64,000 nucleotides of DNA from Bartonella harrusi (lineage in GTDB: Bacteria; Pseudomonadota; Alphaproteobacteria; Rhizobiales; Rhizobiaceae): positions 1,302,001-1,366,000 of the forward strand of contig NZ_CP101114.1 of the NCBI RefSeq assembly GCF_024297065.1, given 5' to 3'. The first letter of the stretch is position 1. Every line of letters starts with the position of its first letter. Under the pieces are notes generated by a model. The model saw nothing but the letters and a program-made list of their open reading frames with translations, searched no databases and was not told the DNA's origin. The position numbers were made by a program, and so were the translations under genes. This document shows, in pieces, positions 15,764 through 25,303 of this stretch.

Positions 15764-16300
15764 ATGCATCCGAGAGAGACGATAAGAGAAGGTTTTGTTG
15801 CATTGATCAAAGCAGCAAAGACGACGGCTGGTGACAATGTGTTTAATATGCGTGATTTCAACTTTTCCGCTAATAATACACCGGCAATTAATATCTCAAC
15901 ACAAAGCGAAACAATTGAAGATGGCTATGAGAATGCAGTAAGGCGCCGTGTCTTAACCGTGGATGTTGAATGTTATGCGACACAAGAAGATGGTGCGCGT
16001 TTTGTCGACCAATTAGCATGGGAAGTTGAAGAGATCTTCTACGCCAATCCCAATCTCAATAACAGCGTGGAAACATGCTCCCTGCAAAATATTGCTTTTG
16101 CCTTTGGCGACAATGGTGCTCTAGCACTCCATGGGGCAATTTTAACCTTTAAGGTCACTTATGTGACCAATATCCCCTCCCCTGAAACACAAGAAGATGG
16201 TGCAACCGCAAAACCTGTTGAACCTTTTCTAGGTTTTACACCACAAACAGGCGTGGGCAATGAAGACAAATATCCTAAAATCGAGGTCCCCCCATGTTAG
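15764..16300 (+). CDS. Phage tail completion / terminator-like protein
   Basis: This 178-residue protein is the first tail gene after the cargo block. The N-terminal half (REGFVALIKAAKTTAGDNVF, then RRRVLTVDVECYATQ) resembles small tail terminator proteins of the gpU type that act at the head-proximal end of the tail. The last 35 residues are proline-rich and probably disordered. It overlaps the baseplate V gene by 7 bp. The exact family is uncertain. Confidence 0.6.
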   Translation: MHPRETIREGFVALIKAAKTTAGDNVFNMRDFNFSANNTPAINISTQSETIEDGYENAVRRRVLTVDVECYATQEDGARFVDQLAWEVEEIFYANPNLNNSVETCSLQNIAFAFGDNGALALHGAILTFKVTYVTNIPSPETQEDGATAKPVEPFLGFTPQTGVGNEDKYPKIEVPPC

Positions 16301-16983
16301 AGCGGCGCGATAAAGACATCACCGATTTAAAAAGACGTCTCGCAAATATGGTTGTGGTGGGCACAATTAGCCATGTCGACCATAAAAACGCACGCTATCG
16401 GGTAAAAAGCGGCAATCTTGTCAGTGACTGGATTCCAGATACCCAAGCCCGCGCCGGGAAAACATGCTCTTATGAAGGGCGTGATATTGGAGAACAAGTG
16501 GTGGTGGTTGCATCATCAGGGGATTTAGCGCAAGGGGTGATTGTTGGTTCCATCCATACCGATGCTCATCAAGCAGCCGATAAAGGCAATATCCATAGAA
16601 CAATTTATCCCGATGGCACCATCCTTGAATATGATGATGAACAAAACAGCTATAGCATGCAGATCAAATCAGGCGGAAAGTTCATTCTTACAATTACGGA
16701 TGGCGTGTCTCTTAAAGGTGATGGTGGCAAGCTAGAACTTACCGCACCTGAAGGCATAAAAATTGTTTCACAAAGCGATATCAATTTCAATGCAAAGGGC
16801 AACATCTCTTTACAGGCTGGTGGTGGCGTTTCACTTCATTCGGATGAGAGTCTCTCTCTTCATTCCGCTCGCAATGTTGCCATGAACTCAAGTGGTTTGA
16901 CCCATAACGGCACCAATGTAGGAGCAACCCATGTTCACGGTGGTGTTGTTCCCGGTGGCTCCATGACAGGAGGTCCCAATTGA
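16294..16983 (+). CDS. Baseplate spike protein V (P2 gpV-like)
   Basis: The 229-residue protein has an OB-fold-like N-terminus (about residues 15 to 95) and a repetitive beta-helical C-terminus (about 115 to 210). The end carries THVHGG, the HxH iron-binding tip motif of P2-type spikes. This protein punctures the outer membrane during contraction. The order V, W, J, I follows P2. Confidence 0.9.
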   Translation: MLERRDKDITDLKRRLANMVVVGTISHVDHKNARYRVKSGNLVSDWIPDTQARAGKTCSYEGRDIGEQVVVVASSGDLAQGVIVGSIHTDAHQAADKGNIHRTIYPDGTILEYDDEQNSYSMQIKSGGKFILTITDGVSLKGDGGKLELTAPEGIKIVSQSDINFNAKGNISLQAGGGVSLHSDESLSLHSARNVAMNSSGLTHNGTNVGATHVHGGVVPGGSMTGGPN

Positions 16984-17321
16984 ATACAGGAATGGATCGT
17001 AGCACAGGAAAATCCTTGACCGGCATTGAACATTTGCGCCAATCCATCCTTGATATTTTATCAACACGCATTGGCACGCGTGTAATGCGTCGTGATTATG
17101 GTTCACACGTTGCGGATATTATTGATGCACCGGTCAATGACGCCTTCGCTGTTCGCCTTTATGCCGCTATTGCCGAGGCTTTAGACAAGTGGGAACCACG
17201 TTTTAAACTAAACAAGATTGATTGTAAATGGAATGAGAATGGGCAAGTTTCCTTGTCCTTTGAAGGTCTTTATTTGCCCTCAGGCAAGCCCATCACCATG
17301 GAAGGATTGCTGATAAAATGA
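16980..17321 (+). CDS. Baseplate protein W (gpW/gp25 family)
   Basis: This 113-residue lysozyme-like-fold wedge protein shows the family pattern GIEHLRQSILDILSTRIGTRVMRRDYGS. It starts at TTG 16980, supported by AGGAGG at 16968-16973. An ATG at 16992 is further from that site. It overlaps V and J by 4 bp each, which signals coupled translation. Confidence 0.88.
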   Translation: MNTGMDRSTGKSLTGIEHLRQSILDILSTRIGTRVMRRDYGSHVADIIDAPVNDAFAVRLYAAIAEALDKWEPRFKLNKIDCKWNENGQVSLSFEGLYLPSGKPITMEGLLIK

Positions 17322-18145
17322 ATGGAGCACTTGCAAAACCAGAAATCATTACAGAAATTTCCTTTGAAGAAATACGTGCAGCAGCTCTTGACCATTTAAA
17401 ACAACTGTTGCCCGGATATAGTGTTCTTGAAAGTGATCCAACCGTAAAAGTTATTGAAGCCTTTAGCTATCGAGAACTGCTTTTAAGGCAACGTATTAAC
17501 GAAGCCGCGCGCAACAATATTCTTGATTTTGCAACCGGTGAATCTCTTGACGCTTTGGGTAACTGGCATGGAATTGCCCGCATGGAGGGTGAAAGTGATG
17601 AGAGATATCGCGAACGCATAAGACTTCATGCTCGTGGTGGCAAGGGAAGCGGAACAGAACCCTATTACAAACTGATAGCCATGTCCGCAGATAGCCGTGT
17701 TAAGGATGCCATTATTTACCGTAAAAGCAAAGATCCAACCATCTATGTTGCGCTTTTTGGTAATAATGAAGAAGGCACAGCTTCTGAAGATCTCATACAA
17801 ACAGTCTCACAAGCCCTTCATAGAAAGAATATCATCATGACCAATGATACAATCATTGTGCATGCTGCTGTCAAAAAAGTGGTGGATTTGCAAGCCGATG
17901 TTTGGCTGTTACCCGAAACTTCTTTGAAAATTCTCACGACAATGGAAACAAATTTAAGAGCAGCATGGCGAAAAGAACAAGCTATTGGTCGTGAATTAAG
18001 CCTCTCATGGTGGGTTTCTAAACTGATGATTGCGGGTGTCCAGAAAGTGATTGCCATTACACCAACACAAGACAGCACCGTCGGTGATGAAGAGGTTTTA
18101 GCGATTGGTAAGGTCACCTTAAACTTCAAAGGACGGGCACGCTAA
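17318..18145 (+). CDS. Baseplate protein J (P2 gpJ-like)
   Basis: The 275-residue protein belongs to the baseplate J family. It has the N-terminal FSYRELLLRQRINEAARNNILDFATG block and the ESDERYRERIRLH segment. It forms the baseplate wedge with W and I. No lesion was seen. It overlaps the gene before by 4 bp and the gene after by 1 bp. Confidence 0.9.
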   Translation: MNGALAKPEIITEISFEEIRAAALDHLKQLLPGYSVLESDPTVKVIEAFSYRELLLRQRINEAARNNILDFATGESLDALGNWHGIARMEGESDERYRERIRLHARGGKGSGTEPYYKLIAMSADSRVKDAIIYRKSKDPTIYVALFGNNEEGTASEDLIQTVSQALHRKNIIMTNDTIIVHAAVKKVVDLQADVWLLPETSLKILTTMETNLRAAWRKEQAIGRELSLSWWVSKLMIAGVQKVIAITPTQDSTVGDEEVLAIGKVTLNFKGRAR

Positions 18146-19251
18146 TGGTTGGCGCCCTCCTCCCAAACAATGCAACAGAATTTGAAAGGCGCCTTGCCGA
18201 TGTTTGCGACTTTCATCAAGATGTTGATGGTGCTGTTTTGGGGATTTCACGCTCTAAGCTTATCACCCGCCCTCCTCGCTTCTTGCCATGGTTGATTGAA
18301 GAATATGGGCTTGGCGAGCTTACACCTTATGTTCCAAACCTCTATGATTTGATTGACCAAGGGCTGCAATGGCAGCGTTTGCGCGGTTCCCTTGCCGCCA
18401 TTGAGAGGGGGCTTGCATGGCTTCAGATTACAGCACGCTTTACACCAGCATGGTCAGGGCGTGCGTGGTGGAATTCTTTTCAACTTTACTTTGATCAATT
18501 GCCTGAACAAAGTGCTCTTGAAGCCATTGAAGCCATCACAGAGCTTTCCAAAAGCTTACGCTCTGATTTTCACCGCGGTGTCAATGGTTATGACGTGCAA
18601 GCACTGGAAGGCAATATGTCACGCCTTGATGACAGTCTGCTGGACTATGAAAGCGGCGTGCGCTTAACCGCGGGGGACACACTGTTTTCCTTTGGTCGCA
18701 CAACAGAAATCAAGCACACGCTTACCAAACAAGAAGGACTGTTGATTGGCAATTGGATGGATGACGGGGACGGGGAATTAAGCTGGAACCAGATTGATTA
18801 CCCATGGGATATGGCAAATTTTCCTTGGTGCTCTGTTAAAAAACATCAACGCGATATGCTGATGGTAGAGTGGTTTTATAACCGCACCCTTTATCTCGTG
18901 TTAAAAGACAGTGAGGATGATGTGATTGGGTATCGAAGATGCAATATTGTCCAACCAGTAGAACAGAATTTGGCGGGTGTTTATCACCATTTGGGCGATT
19001 GTTATCATCCCTCCTCGATGGGCACAGCAGTTCTTATTGCAGCACGCACGGATTTTCAAGATGTTGACGGCAGAAAAGCTGCTTCTATTGCTGTTCTCGT
19101 TCATGCGACCCCCAAACAACATGTTCCTTTGGGCAAGCTTTGGTGTGCGTGCAATGAACTGATTGGCGGGGTGGAGATCATCAAAACACCCGTCAATATT
19201 CCTTTGCGCGGTGATGTTCGCGAGCAATTCAAGATTTTATTGAGGTTTTAA
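18145..19251 (+). CDS. Tail protein I (P2 gpI-like), extended
   Basis: The N-terminal half (about residues 1 to 200) matches tail protein I, which links the baseplate to the fibre: ATEFERRLADVCDFH, then LPWLIEEYGL. At 368 residues it is much longer than P2 gpI (about 176). The C-terminal half is unlike that family and may replace part of a fibre attachment domain. Confidence 0.82.
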   Translation: MVGALLPNNATEFERRLADVCDFHQDVDGAVLGISRSKLITRPPRFLPWLIEEYGLGELTPYVPNLYDLIDQGLQWQRLRGSLAAIERGLAWLQITARFTPAWSGRAWWNSFQLYFDQLPEQSALEAIEAITELSKSLRSDFHRGVNGYDVQALEGNMSRLDDSLLDYESGVRLTAGDTLFSFGRTTEIKHTLTKQEGLLIGNWMDDGDGELSWNQIDYPWDMANFPWCSVKKHQRDMLMVEWFYNRTLYLVLKDSEDDVIGYRRCNIVQPVEQNLAGVYHHLGDCYHPSSMGTAVLIAARTDFQDVDGRKAASIAVLVHATPKQHVPLGKLWCACNELIGGVEIIKTPVNIPLRGDVREQFKILLRF

Positions 19252-19252
19252 C

Positions 19253-22200
19253 ATGAAGCATGAAAGTGGTTTACCCTTTGCCATTGACAGATCTTGCGGC
19301 AAAGACGAACAACAAAGCGTTGTTTTCTATGGGCAACGTCCCTTTATCCAAAGCGGTGAACTCAATGAGATGCAAACCATCATCAGGGGGCGCCATGACC
19401 GTTTGGGGCGTCTGGTTGCCAAAGAAGGAGACCGTGTTGAACGGGCTGATGCCTTTGTCAATAAAGACGCAAGGACCGTTACTTTAACGGAAGGAAAGAT
19501 CTATATCGCAGGGGATATTTTTCCGGTCTCAAAGGCAGTTCTCCATGCTGTTTCCATGGTTGGTCGTCTTGAAATCGGTGTGAAGTTGCAAAAAACATGG
19601 ATTACCCATGAGGATGATCCAGAGCTGTTGGGGCAAGTTCCCGGCACCTTGGCACAAGGAGAACCCGGTGCGGCACGCGAAACGGCAAGGCTTGTTTGGG
19701 CTCTCAAAGAGGATGGGCAGCAAGGCACGTTCTTTCCCGTTTATATTTTACAAGATGGCATTTTGATTGATCAAAAGTCCCCCTCACTGCTGGAACCCGC
19801 CATGCAAGCCATTGCGACTTATGACCGTGCCCATGGTCATTATATCGTCAATGGATGCCGTGTGACGGCTCTTGGACCAAACAATGGATGCCAAGTGTTT
19901 AGCATTCAAGAAGGGGAAGCCAATATCAATGGCTTTAAGCGCAAGCGCCTTGCTGCTTTGCGCCATGAAGAGAAAGAAGAGTTTTCGACAAGCGTTGTGC
20001 CTAGTGAAACCCATATTTTTGCCCCGCAAAAAGGCAAAACAAGCTTTACCTTTAAAAGCTATTATGCTCCCATTGCCGATATCCACTCTCTTTTGTTGAC
20101 AAAAGAAAAAACCGTCACAGTTACACGCGGTGCGGTCGTTGCTGGGCGAGATGGTGTTCCCGATAAAAGCATCACCTCTTTTCTCAAAGTCATGCAAGGC
20201 AACAAGGAATTTAAAGAAGGAACAGATTTTAAGAAGACCGGTGATACCATTGACTGGGCACCGATGGGGGATGAACCGCGTCCTGGCAGCAGTTACACGG
20301 TAACCTATCGCTATCGTGCACAAGTAACCGCCGATAAGGTCACGGCACAGGAAATCACGCTCTCAGGGGGCGCACAAGGGGGGGATATCATTGTTCGTTA
20401 CACTTACAAATTGCCGCGGATTGACCGTATCGGGCTTAATACACAAGGCACGGTTGTCTATATCAAGGGGATTTCGGCAGATCATCCTATGGCACCCAGT
20501 GTTCCTGAGGATGTGTTGTCTCTTGCCACTATCACCAACAGTTGGCTGGATACCCCGCTTGTGGTCAATGATGGCACACGCGTTGCCCCCTATGATGAGA
20601 TGTGGCGTTATTTTCAACGGGTGCTGTCCCTTGATCGCTTGATGCAATTAGAGCGTATTAAAAGCAATGTTGACTCGAAAGAGCCCGTTGCCAAAAAAGG
20701 CATGTTTGCTGACCCGTTTCTTGATGATACTTACAGAGATGAAGGGTTCACGCAAACAGGAGCTGTTGGCAATGGTATTTTACAGCTGGCTATTGATCCA
20801 ACCTTTTACACCGCCCCCTTAAGGGCTCCTGTCACCCTTGACTGGACCAATGAAGTAATCATTGCCCAAGAATTGACAACCGCTTGCGAAAAAATCAACC
20901 CCTATCAAAATTTTGCTCCTCTGCCTGGTACAGTGACCCTCACACCCGCGACAGATTTTTGGCACGAGCAGCGCACCGATTGGCTCTCAAGTGTCACCAA
21001 TCAATTGTTTATGGGAACGCACCGTGGGAGCAGCATTCGCAAGCAAGAGGCAAAGGATGAACTGATCAATGTTGCGCATGAACAAATCGATTTCTTAAGA
21101 CAAATTACCCTTGGCTTTAAAATTGAAGGTTTTGGCAAGGGGGAAATTTTAGACAGTCTCACCTTTGATGGTGTGAATGTCTTGCCAAAAAGCCGCCTTG
21201 TTGCCAATGGCAATGGCATTTTGGAAGGTAGTTTTAAAATCCCTGAAAATATTCCTGCCGGCACCAAAAATGTTGTAGCACGAGGCAAAGGGGGAACTCT
21301 TGCGACAGGTCTCTTTACCGGGCAAGGTGTTATTGATGTGAAAGTGATGCGGCACACCACAACAGTCAAGATCTGGACGCAAGTGGACCCGCAAGCGCAA
21401 GTCTTTACACCAGAAGAAACACGGCAAATCACCGGTCTTGACTTTCATCTTTGCAAAATCGGCAATCCCAATCATGATCTGGTGATTGATTTGGTCACAA
21501 CCGAAAACGGTTATCCCACCGCCGATATCCAAGCCCAAAGCTTTTATTCCATGAAGGGGGCAAAAACCGGATGGGCACAGGCACGCTATGATGTCCCACT
21601 CCTTGTCCCCAATGATCGGTTAACGGCTTTTGTCATTAAAACCGATGATAGTGATCATTCCCTCTCACTCGCAAAGCTTGGAGGATTTGATGAAGAACAG
21701 CAAAGATTTGTCTCAAGCCACCCTTATGTGACCGGTCCTCGTTTTTCCTCTGTCAATGCGCAAACATGGAGTGCCCATCAAGATGAGGCTTTGGCTTTTC
21801 GTGTCTTGGCAGCACGCTACAGACAAACAACAAAAACCATTGATCTTGGTACCTTTAATCTTGTTAACTGTTCTGATTTGCAAATACGTAGCACGGTTGA
21901 ATTGCCTTCCAGTGATTGTTCGGTGATCTTTGAAATTGAAAGAAACAATGGCACAATTTATCAACTTCTTCCCTTTCAATTGCTTAGTCTTACCGAATAT
22001 ATCAATGAAAAGGTTCAGCTTCGTGCTATTCTCAAAGGCACGGAGAAACTCTCCCCCATTCTGTTTGCTCCTGTTCAGTTGATTGCCGGCAAGATCCATA
22101 ACACAGCAACCTATGTTACCCGTGCTTTTGCCTTTGGTGAGAAGGCAAGATTGACCAGCTATATCAAGACCTTTTTACCAGGCGGCTCCACATTCACCCT

Positions 22201-22396
22201 CGAGATGCAACGGGATGATGGTGCCTTTACCCCCCTCACCTTAGAGGAAACAGAACAGCTTTCTGAACCCCTTTGGACAGAGCGAAAATTTGTCAGTAGC
22301 AATAAGACAGCAAGGCAAGCACGCTTGAAGCTGACGCTCACCGGTGGACCTTGCGCACGGTCAATGCTGCGTGATTTTGGTGCGGGTATTTTGTGA
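19253..22396 (+). CDS. Large tail protein, DUF4815-like
   Basis: The 1047-residue protein lies between tail protein I and the fibre. The first 330 residues resemble DUF4815 phage proteins (PFIQSGELNEMQTIIRGRHD, then YIAGDIFPVSK). The rest is beta-rich and has no recognised domain. It is probably a baseplate-bound structural or fibre-network protein. The frame is intact over more than 3 kb, which indicates selection. Confidence 0.7.
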   Translation: MKHESGLPFAIDRSCGKDEQQSVVFYGQRPFIQSGELNEMQTIIRGRHDRLGRLVAKEGDRVERADAFVNKDARTVTLTEGKIYIAGDIFPVSKAVLHAVSMVGRLEIGVKLQKTWITHEDDPELLGQVPGTLAQGEPGAARETARLVWALKEDGQQGTFFPVYILQDGILIDQKSPSLLEPAMQAIATYDRAHGHYIVNGCRVTALGPNNGCQVFSIQEGEANINGFKRKRLAALRHEEKEEFSTSVVPSETHIFAPQKGKTSFTFKSYYAPIADIHSLLLTKEKTVTVTRGAVVAGRDGVPDKSITSFLKVMQGNKEFKEGTDFKKTGDTIDWAPMGDEPRPGSSYTVTYRYRAQVTADKVTAQEITLSGGAQGGDIIVRYTYKLPRIDRIGLNTQGTVVYIKGISADHPMAPSVPEDVLSLATITNSWLDTPLVVNDGTRVAPYDEMWRYFQRVLSLDRLMQLERIKSNVDSKEPVAKKGMFADPFLDDTYRDEGFTQTGAVGNGILQLAIDPTFYTAPLRAPVTLDWTNEVIIAQELTTACEKINPYQNFAPLPGTVTLTPATDFWHEQRTDWLSSVTNQLFMGTHRGSSIRKQEAKDELINVAHEQIDFLRQITLGFKIEGFGKGEILDSLTFDGVNVLPKSRLVANGNGILEGSFKIPENIPAGTKNVVARGKGGTLATGLFTGQGVIDVKVMRHTTTVKIWTQVDPQAQVFTPEETRQITGLDFHLCKIGNPNHDLVIDLVTTENGYPTADIQAQSFYSMKGAKTGWAQARYDVPLLVPNDRLTAFVIKTDDSDHSLSLAKLGGFDEEQQRFVSSHPYVTGPRFSSVNAQTWSAHQDEALAFRVLAARYRQTTKTIDLGTFNLVNCSDLQIRSTVELPSSDCSVIFEIERNNGTIYQLLPFQLLSLTEYINEKVQLRAILKGTEKLSPILFAPVQLIAGKIHNTATYVTRAFAFGEKARLTSYIKTFLPGGSTFTLEMQRDDGAFTPLTLEETEQLSEPLWTERKFVSSNKTARQARLKLTLTGGPCARSMLRDFGAGIL

Positions 22397-22455
22397 TACC
22401 CCCTCGCTTTGAAAAATGGGATTTGGGGCTGCTTTAGAGACTTGGAGAATAAGAA

Positions 22456-23850
22456 ATGACAAAAACCAAAAAGCTTGCAATGGAATTGCCCAAAGAAGGG
22501 CGTTTTATCAGTTCTGAATTTCCTATTTTGCGTGAGAACTTGACAAAACTTGATCAAGCCATAATGGAAGTTGAGGAAAAGCTAGACGAAAAAGCTCCTG
22601 CAAAACACACGCATAGCATAGGGGATGTTACAAATCTTGAGGCAGCCCTCAAAAGCAAGATGCCAGCAAATAAAACCTTTTCCTTTGCTGATTTGGGCGA
22701 TATTGAGGGCGCTAAGGATGCTGCGAACAATTATGTTCTCTACAAAGCAAGCAACAATCATTTTACCTTTGGCAGTGCTGTCTCCCTTCTTGGAGCGCAC
22801 CAACATAAAATTGAAGATATTGTTGGTCTTGATAGATTTAGAGCCAAGATTAATGAAGATCTGACAAGCTATGGGCGCCTAGCACAAGCCAATGAATGGC
22901 AGAATTATAACAAGTTTACCAGTAAAGTCACCATTGCTGGTGATTTGGAACTCATAAGCAATTCGTCATTGAATCTCATGCATAATGGGGAAATCGTCAC
23001 AAGTCTCAGCATCACGGGCAGCAAGCTTAAAGGACCGCTCAAGGTTGATGGTGCGGAAGTTTATAGCAAAGACGAAGCTGTTATTGCTCTTCAAGAAATA
23101 CGTGATGAAATCACAAAACTGAGGAAAGCGACCTCTCCCCTAGAAGTTCTTGTAACAGAAAGTGGTCCCATTCCATGGCCTGAAGGTGTTAGCGATAACA
23201 CCGATATCGAAATATGGGCGTGGGGTGGCGGAGGAGGTGGTGGATATGGAAATAGCAGTGGTGGAGGTGGCGGTGGAGGAAGCGCGCGTGTTCAAATTAA
23301 AGGATCTCAGTTGAAATTCTCAAGAAGCGTTCAAATTGGATGTGGTGGAAAAGGTGGTGATGCTTCCTATGGTGGTGGCAGCGGAGGTGGAAGTACAATT
23401 ATTAAAGACATTATCCGTGCAGGTGGTGGCGGCGGTGGTACTGGAAATTTGAGTAGTTATGGTGGCAGTGGTGGCGATGGAGAAATAAATGGCAATGGTC
23501 GCGGCGGTAGCGGTGGCGGCTCCTACTCTACCAATACCAGTGTCAATGGTAGTAGTTCTACTTTCGGAGGCGGTGGTGGTGGCTGCTATGCATACTATAA
23601 AGTCAGTGGTGGCACTTTTAATGCCCGCTACTCTACATCTATTGGTCATGGCGGAAGCTCTATTTATGGTGGTGCTGGAGGTGGTTGTGGTGCACAAAAG
23701 AGCCAAGGAGGCTACAGTGGGAAAGGAGGAAATGGTGGAAATAGTGGTGGCAATAAAGCTGGTGGAGGTGGAGGCTATTTTCCAGGAAAGTCTGGTGACG
23801 AAGGTGGCAATGGTGGCAACGGAGCAGTGTTGTTGAGATTTTTTATATAG
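22456..23850 (+). CDS. Tail fibre with glycine-rich receptor-binding C-terminus
   Basis: The 464-residue protein has a helical and beta N-terminal half with a HTHSIGDVTNLEAALK-type repeat (about residues 50 to 130), common in phage fibres. From about residue 250 it changes to a domain with many runs of glycine (WAWGGGGGGGYG and similar) framed by short hydrophobic strands. Such glycine-rich tips make up receptor-binding ends in several phages. Low complexity and high glycine make it a likely host-range determinant that varies by recombination. Ends with VLLRFFI, a typical final strand. Confidence 0.82.
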   Translation: MTKTKKLAMELPKEGRFISSEFPILRENLTKLDQAIMEVEEKLDEKAPAKHTHSIGDVTNLEAALKSKMPANKTFSFADLGDIEGAKDAANNYVLYKASNNHFTFGSAVSLLGAHQHKIEDIVGLDRFRAKINEDLTSYGRLAQANEWQNYNKFTSKVTIAGDLELISNSSLNLMHNGEIVTSLSITGSKLKGPLKVDGAEVYSKDEAVIALQEIRDEITKLRKATSPLEVLVTESGPIPWPEGVSDNTDIEIWAWGGGGGGGYGNSSGGGGGGGSARVQIKGSQLKFSRSVQIGCGGKGGDASYGGGSGGGSTIIKDIIRAGGGGGGTGNLSSYGGSGGDGEINGNGRGGSGGGSYSTNTSVNGSSSTFGGGGGGCYAYYKVSGGTFNARYSTSIGHGGSSIYGGAGGGCGAQKSQGGYSGKGGNGGNSGGNKAGGGGGYFPGKSGDEGGNGGNGAVLLRFFI

Positions 23851-23859
23851 GAGTTTTTT

Positions 23860-24108
23860 ATGGAATATGCAGTTGTTGAAAAGGATGTGGTAACAAACAT
23901 TATTGTCGCATCAGAAAATTATGTTCATGCCTTTGATGGTGAGGCAATCCCCTCAAGCGAAGCGCAAATCGGCTGGACTTATAAAGATGGGGTATTCTCT
24001 CCTCCCGTTATTGATGAAGAAAACAATTCTTCGTCTTCTGAAAAGGCTGAGACAGACACAGCAGTAGAATCTATGAAAGAACCACAAGAGAAAGATGAAC
24101 AAATCTAA
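23860..24108 (+). CDS. Small protein after the tail fibre
   Basis: This 82-residue protein has an N-terminal domain (MEYAVVEKDVVTNIIVA, then IGWTYKDGVFSPP) like the small proteins that often follow phage fibres. The last 35 residues are acidic and disordered. AGGAG lies at 23850-23854. A fibre assembly role is inferred from position only. Confidence 0.6.
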   Translation: MEYAVVEKDVVTNIIVASENYVHAFDGEAIPSSEAQIGWTYKDGVFSPPVIDEENNSSSSEKAETDTAVESMKEPQEKDEQI

Positions 24109-24245
24109 TCTATAGCAAGCAAAGTCATTCTTTGTCTTTAGAGCGGTGTCTCGAAATCATAGCGAGTCACCCCATTTTTACTCCAAAGATTTCGTGCAGA
24201 GATGAACAGCTTATAGGCAAGCAGTATTGGCATCAATAATATTAA

Positions 24246-24289
24246 ATTGTAACTTTTTTGTTGACAATTGTAACTTATTACATTACATA
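24246..24289 (+). promoter_or_regulatory. HigBA promoter with repeated operator
   Basis: TTGACA (24261-24266) is followed after 17 bp by TACATA (24284-24289). ATTGTAAC occurs at 24246-24253 and again at 24267-24274, exactly 21 bp apart, so the copies face the same side of the helix and flank the -35 element. This is probably the HigA operator. Confidence 0.55.
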
Positions 24290-24318
24290 TTATTTAAAAT
24301 AAAGCTGTTGAGTTTGCT

Positions 24319-24594
24319 ATGATCAAAACATTTAAAAATAAAGACCTACAATCTCTCTGGGAAACAGGAAAAAGTAAGATTGATAGCAGACTTCAACAGC
24401 GTATTATTCGCCGTCTTGATACTCTTGACGCAGCTTCTCAAGTGAGTGACATCAATGTACCGGGTTATAACTTTCATATGCTTAAAGGCTTTACTCCAAC
24501 TCGCTACACAGTCCATATCAATGGTCCTTGGTGTATCACTTTTGAATTCCAAGATGGGCATGTTTATCATGTTGATCTGGAACAATATCATTGA
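24319..24594 (+). CDS. higB: HigB-family toxin
   Basis: This 91-residue RelE/HigB-type ribonuclease shows the pattern IIRRLDTLDAAS, then LKGFTPTRYTVHINGPWCITFEF, typical of HigB toxins that cut mRNA on the ribosome. It is followed after 33 bp by higA. The order toxin then antitoxin is the usual higBA order. Confidence 0.88.
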   Translation: MIKTFKNKDLQSLWETGKSKIDSRLQQRIIRRLDTLDAASQVSDINVPGYNFHMLKGFTPTRYTVHINGPWCITFEFQDGHVYHVDLEQYH

Positions 24595-24627
24595 AGTTTT
24601 TAAGATTAATTGTAAAGGAGACACTTC

Positions 24628-24957
24628 ATGACCACACGTGATCCTAATCGTTGCCCTACTCATCCAGGAGAAATTTTAGCCGAATCTTTGGAGCATTTAG
24701 ATACAAGCAAAACTGAAATTGCTCGCATTCTTCAAATATCACGCCAACATCTACACAGCATCCTTAAAGGACAACGCCCTGTTACAGCTGTTACAGCAGC
24801 CCGTATTGGCAAACTATTAGGCAATGGACCCGCCTTATGGTTACAACTTCAAGCCAATTATGATACATGGCATGCTTTGCGTGATATTGATGTTTCTTCT
24901 ATTCCAACACTAGAAGCTAGTAAAAAAGTCAATGTACAAATGGACCATAGTTGTTAA
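24628..24957 (+). CDS. higA: HigA-family antitoxin
   Basis: The 109-residue protein has the HigA/VapI layout: N-terminal HPGEILAESLEHL, then a helix-turn-helix (TEIARILQISRQHLHSIL), then GPALWLQLQANYD. It represses the operon and binds HigB. AAGGAG lies at 24615-24620. It converges on the module 4 gene from the other strand. Confidence 0.9.
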   Translation: MTTRDPNRCPTHPGEILAESLEHLDTSKTEIARILQISRQHLHSILKGQRPVTAVTAARIGKLLGNGPALWLQLQANYDTWHALRDIDVSSIPTLEASKKVNVQMDHSC

Positions 24958-24977
24958 TAAAATAGATGGAGCTTTTA

Positions 24978-25008
24978 TCACCTCCCCGCCCTTCAAGACG
25001 AGGAGATG
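24978..25008 (-). other. Conserved hairpin ending module 4
   Basis: Read on the minus strand, CTCCTCG pairs with CGGGGAG. It matches the hairpins closing modules 1 to 3 and separates the module from HigBA. Confidence 0.45.
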
Positions 25009-25024
25009 ATATTATGTTTTAAAT

Positions 25025-25303
25025 TTAAGCACCTTTTACAACAGGGCTTTCTAAATTTGGTTCGTAAGCTTTCAACAAAGGCTCCATAATTGGAGGAGGT
25101 TTTAAAGTCCCAAAATTTGTAATCATTGCCAGAATTCTGAGTGCATTCGGTGATTCATCTTGAAGTTTTAAAATCAAAACTTTTTCTATTGCATCCATGG
25201 TTTCAATTAAAGCATTAAAATCCTTATCTTCAACATCATCACGATCAGAAAACTGAAACAAAGCCATCCACAAATCACATAAGAAATCAATACTGGTATT
25301 CAT
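25025..25303 (-). CDS. Conserved small protein coupled to the antirepressor (module 4)
   Basis: This 92-residue homologue of the gene at 2337 has the same FLCDLWM start region and ends with YEPNLESPVVKGA. ATG 25303 overlaps the antirepressor stop. Function is unknown. Confidence 0.7.
   Translation of the reverse strand: MNTSIDFLCDLWMALFQFSDRDDVEDKDFNALIETMDAIEKVLILKLQDESPNALRILAMITNFGTLKPPPIMEPLLKAYEPNLESPVVKGA

Noticed and set aside
19784..20323. 179-codon minus-strand ORF inside the large tail protein
   Set aside because: It lies wholly inside an intact 1047-codon gene and lacks protein family features.
23320..23836. Long ORFs opposite to and out of frame with the glycine-rich fibre
   Set aside because: They result from the GGT/GGC repeats and have low-complexity translations.
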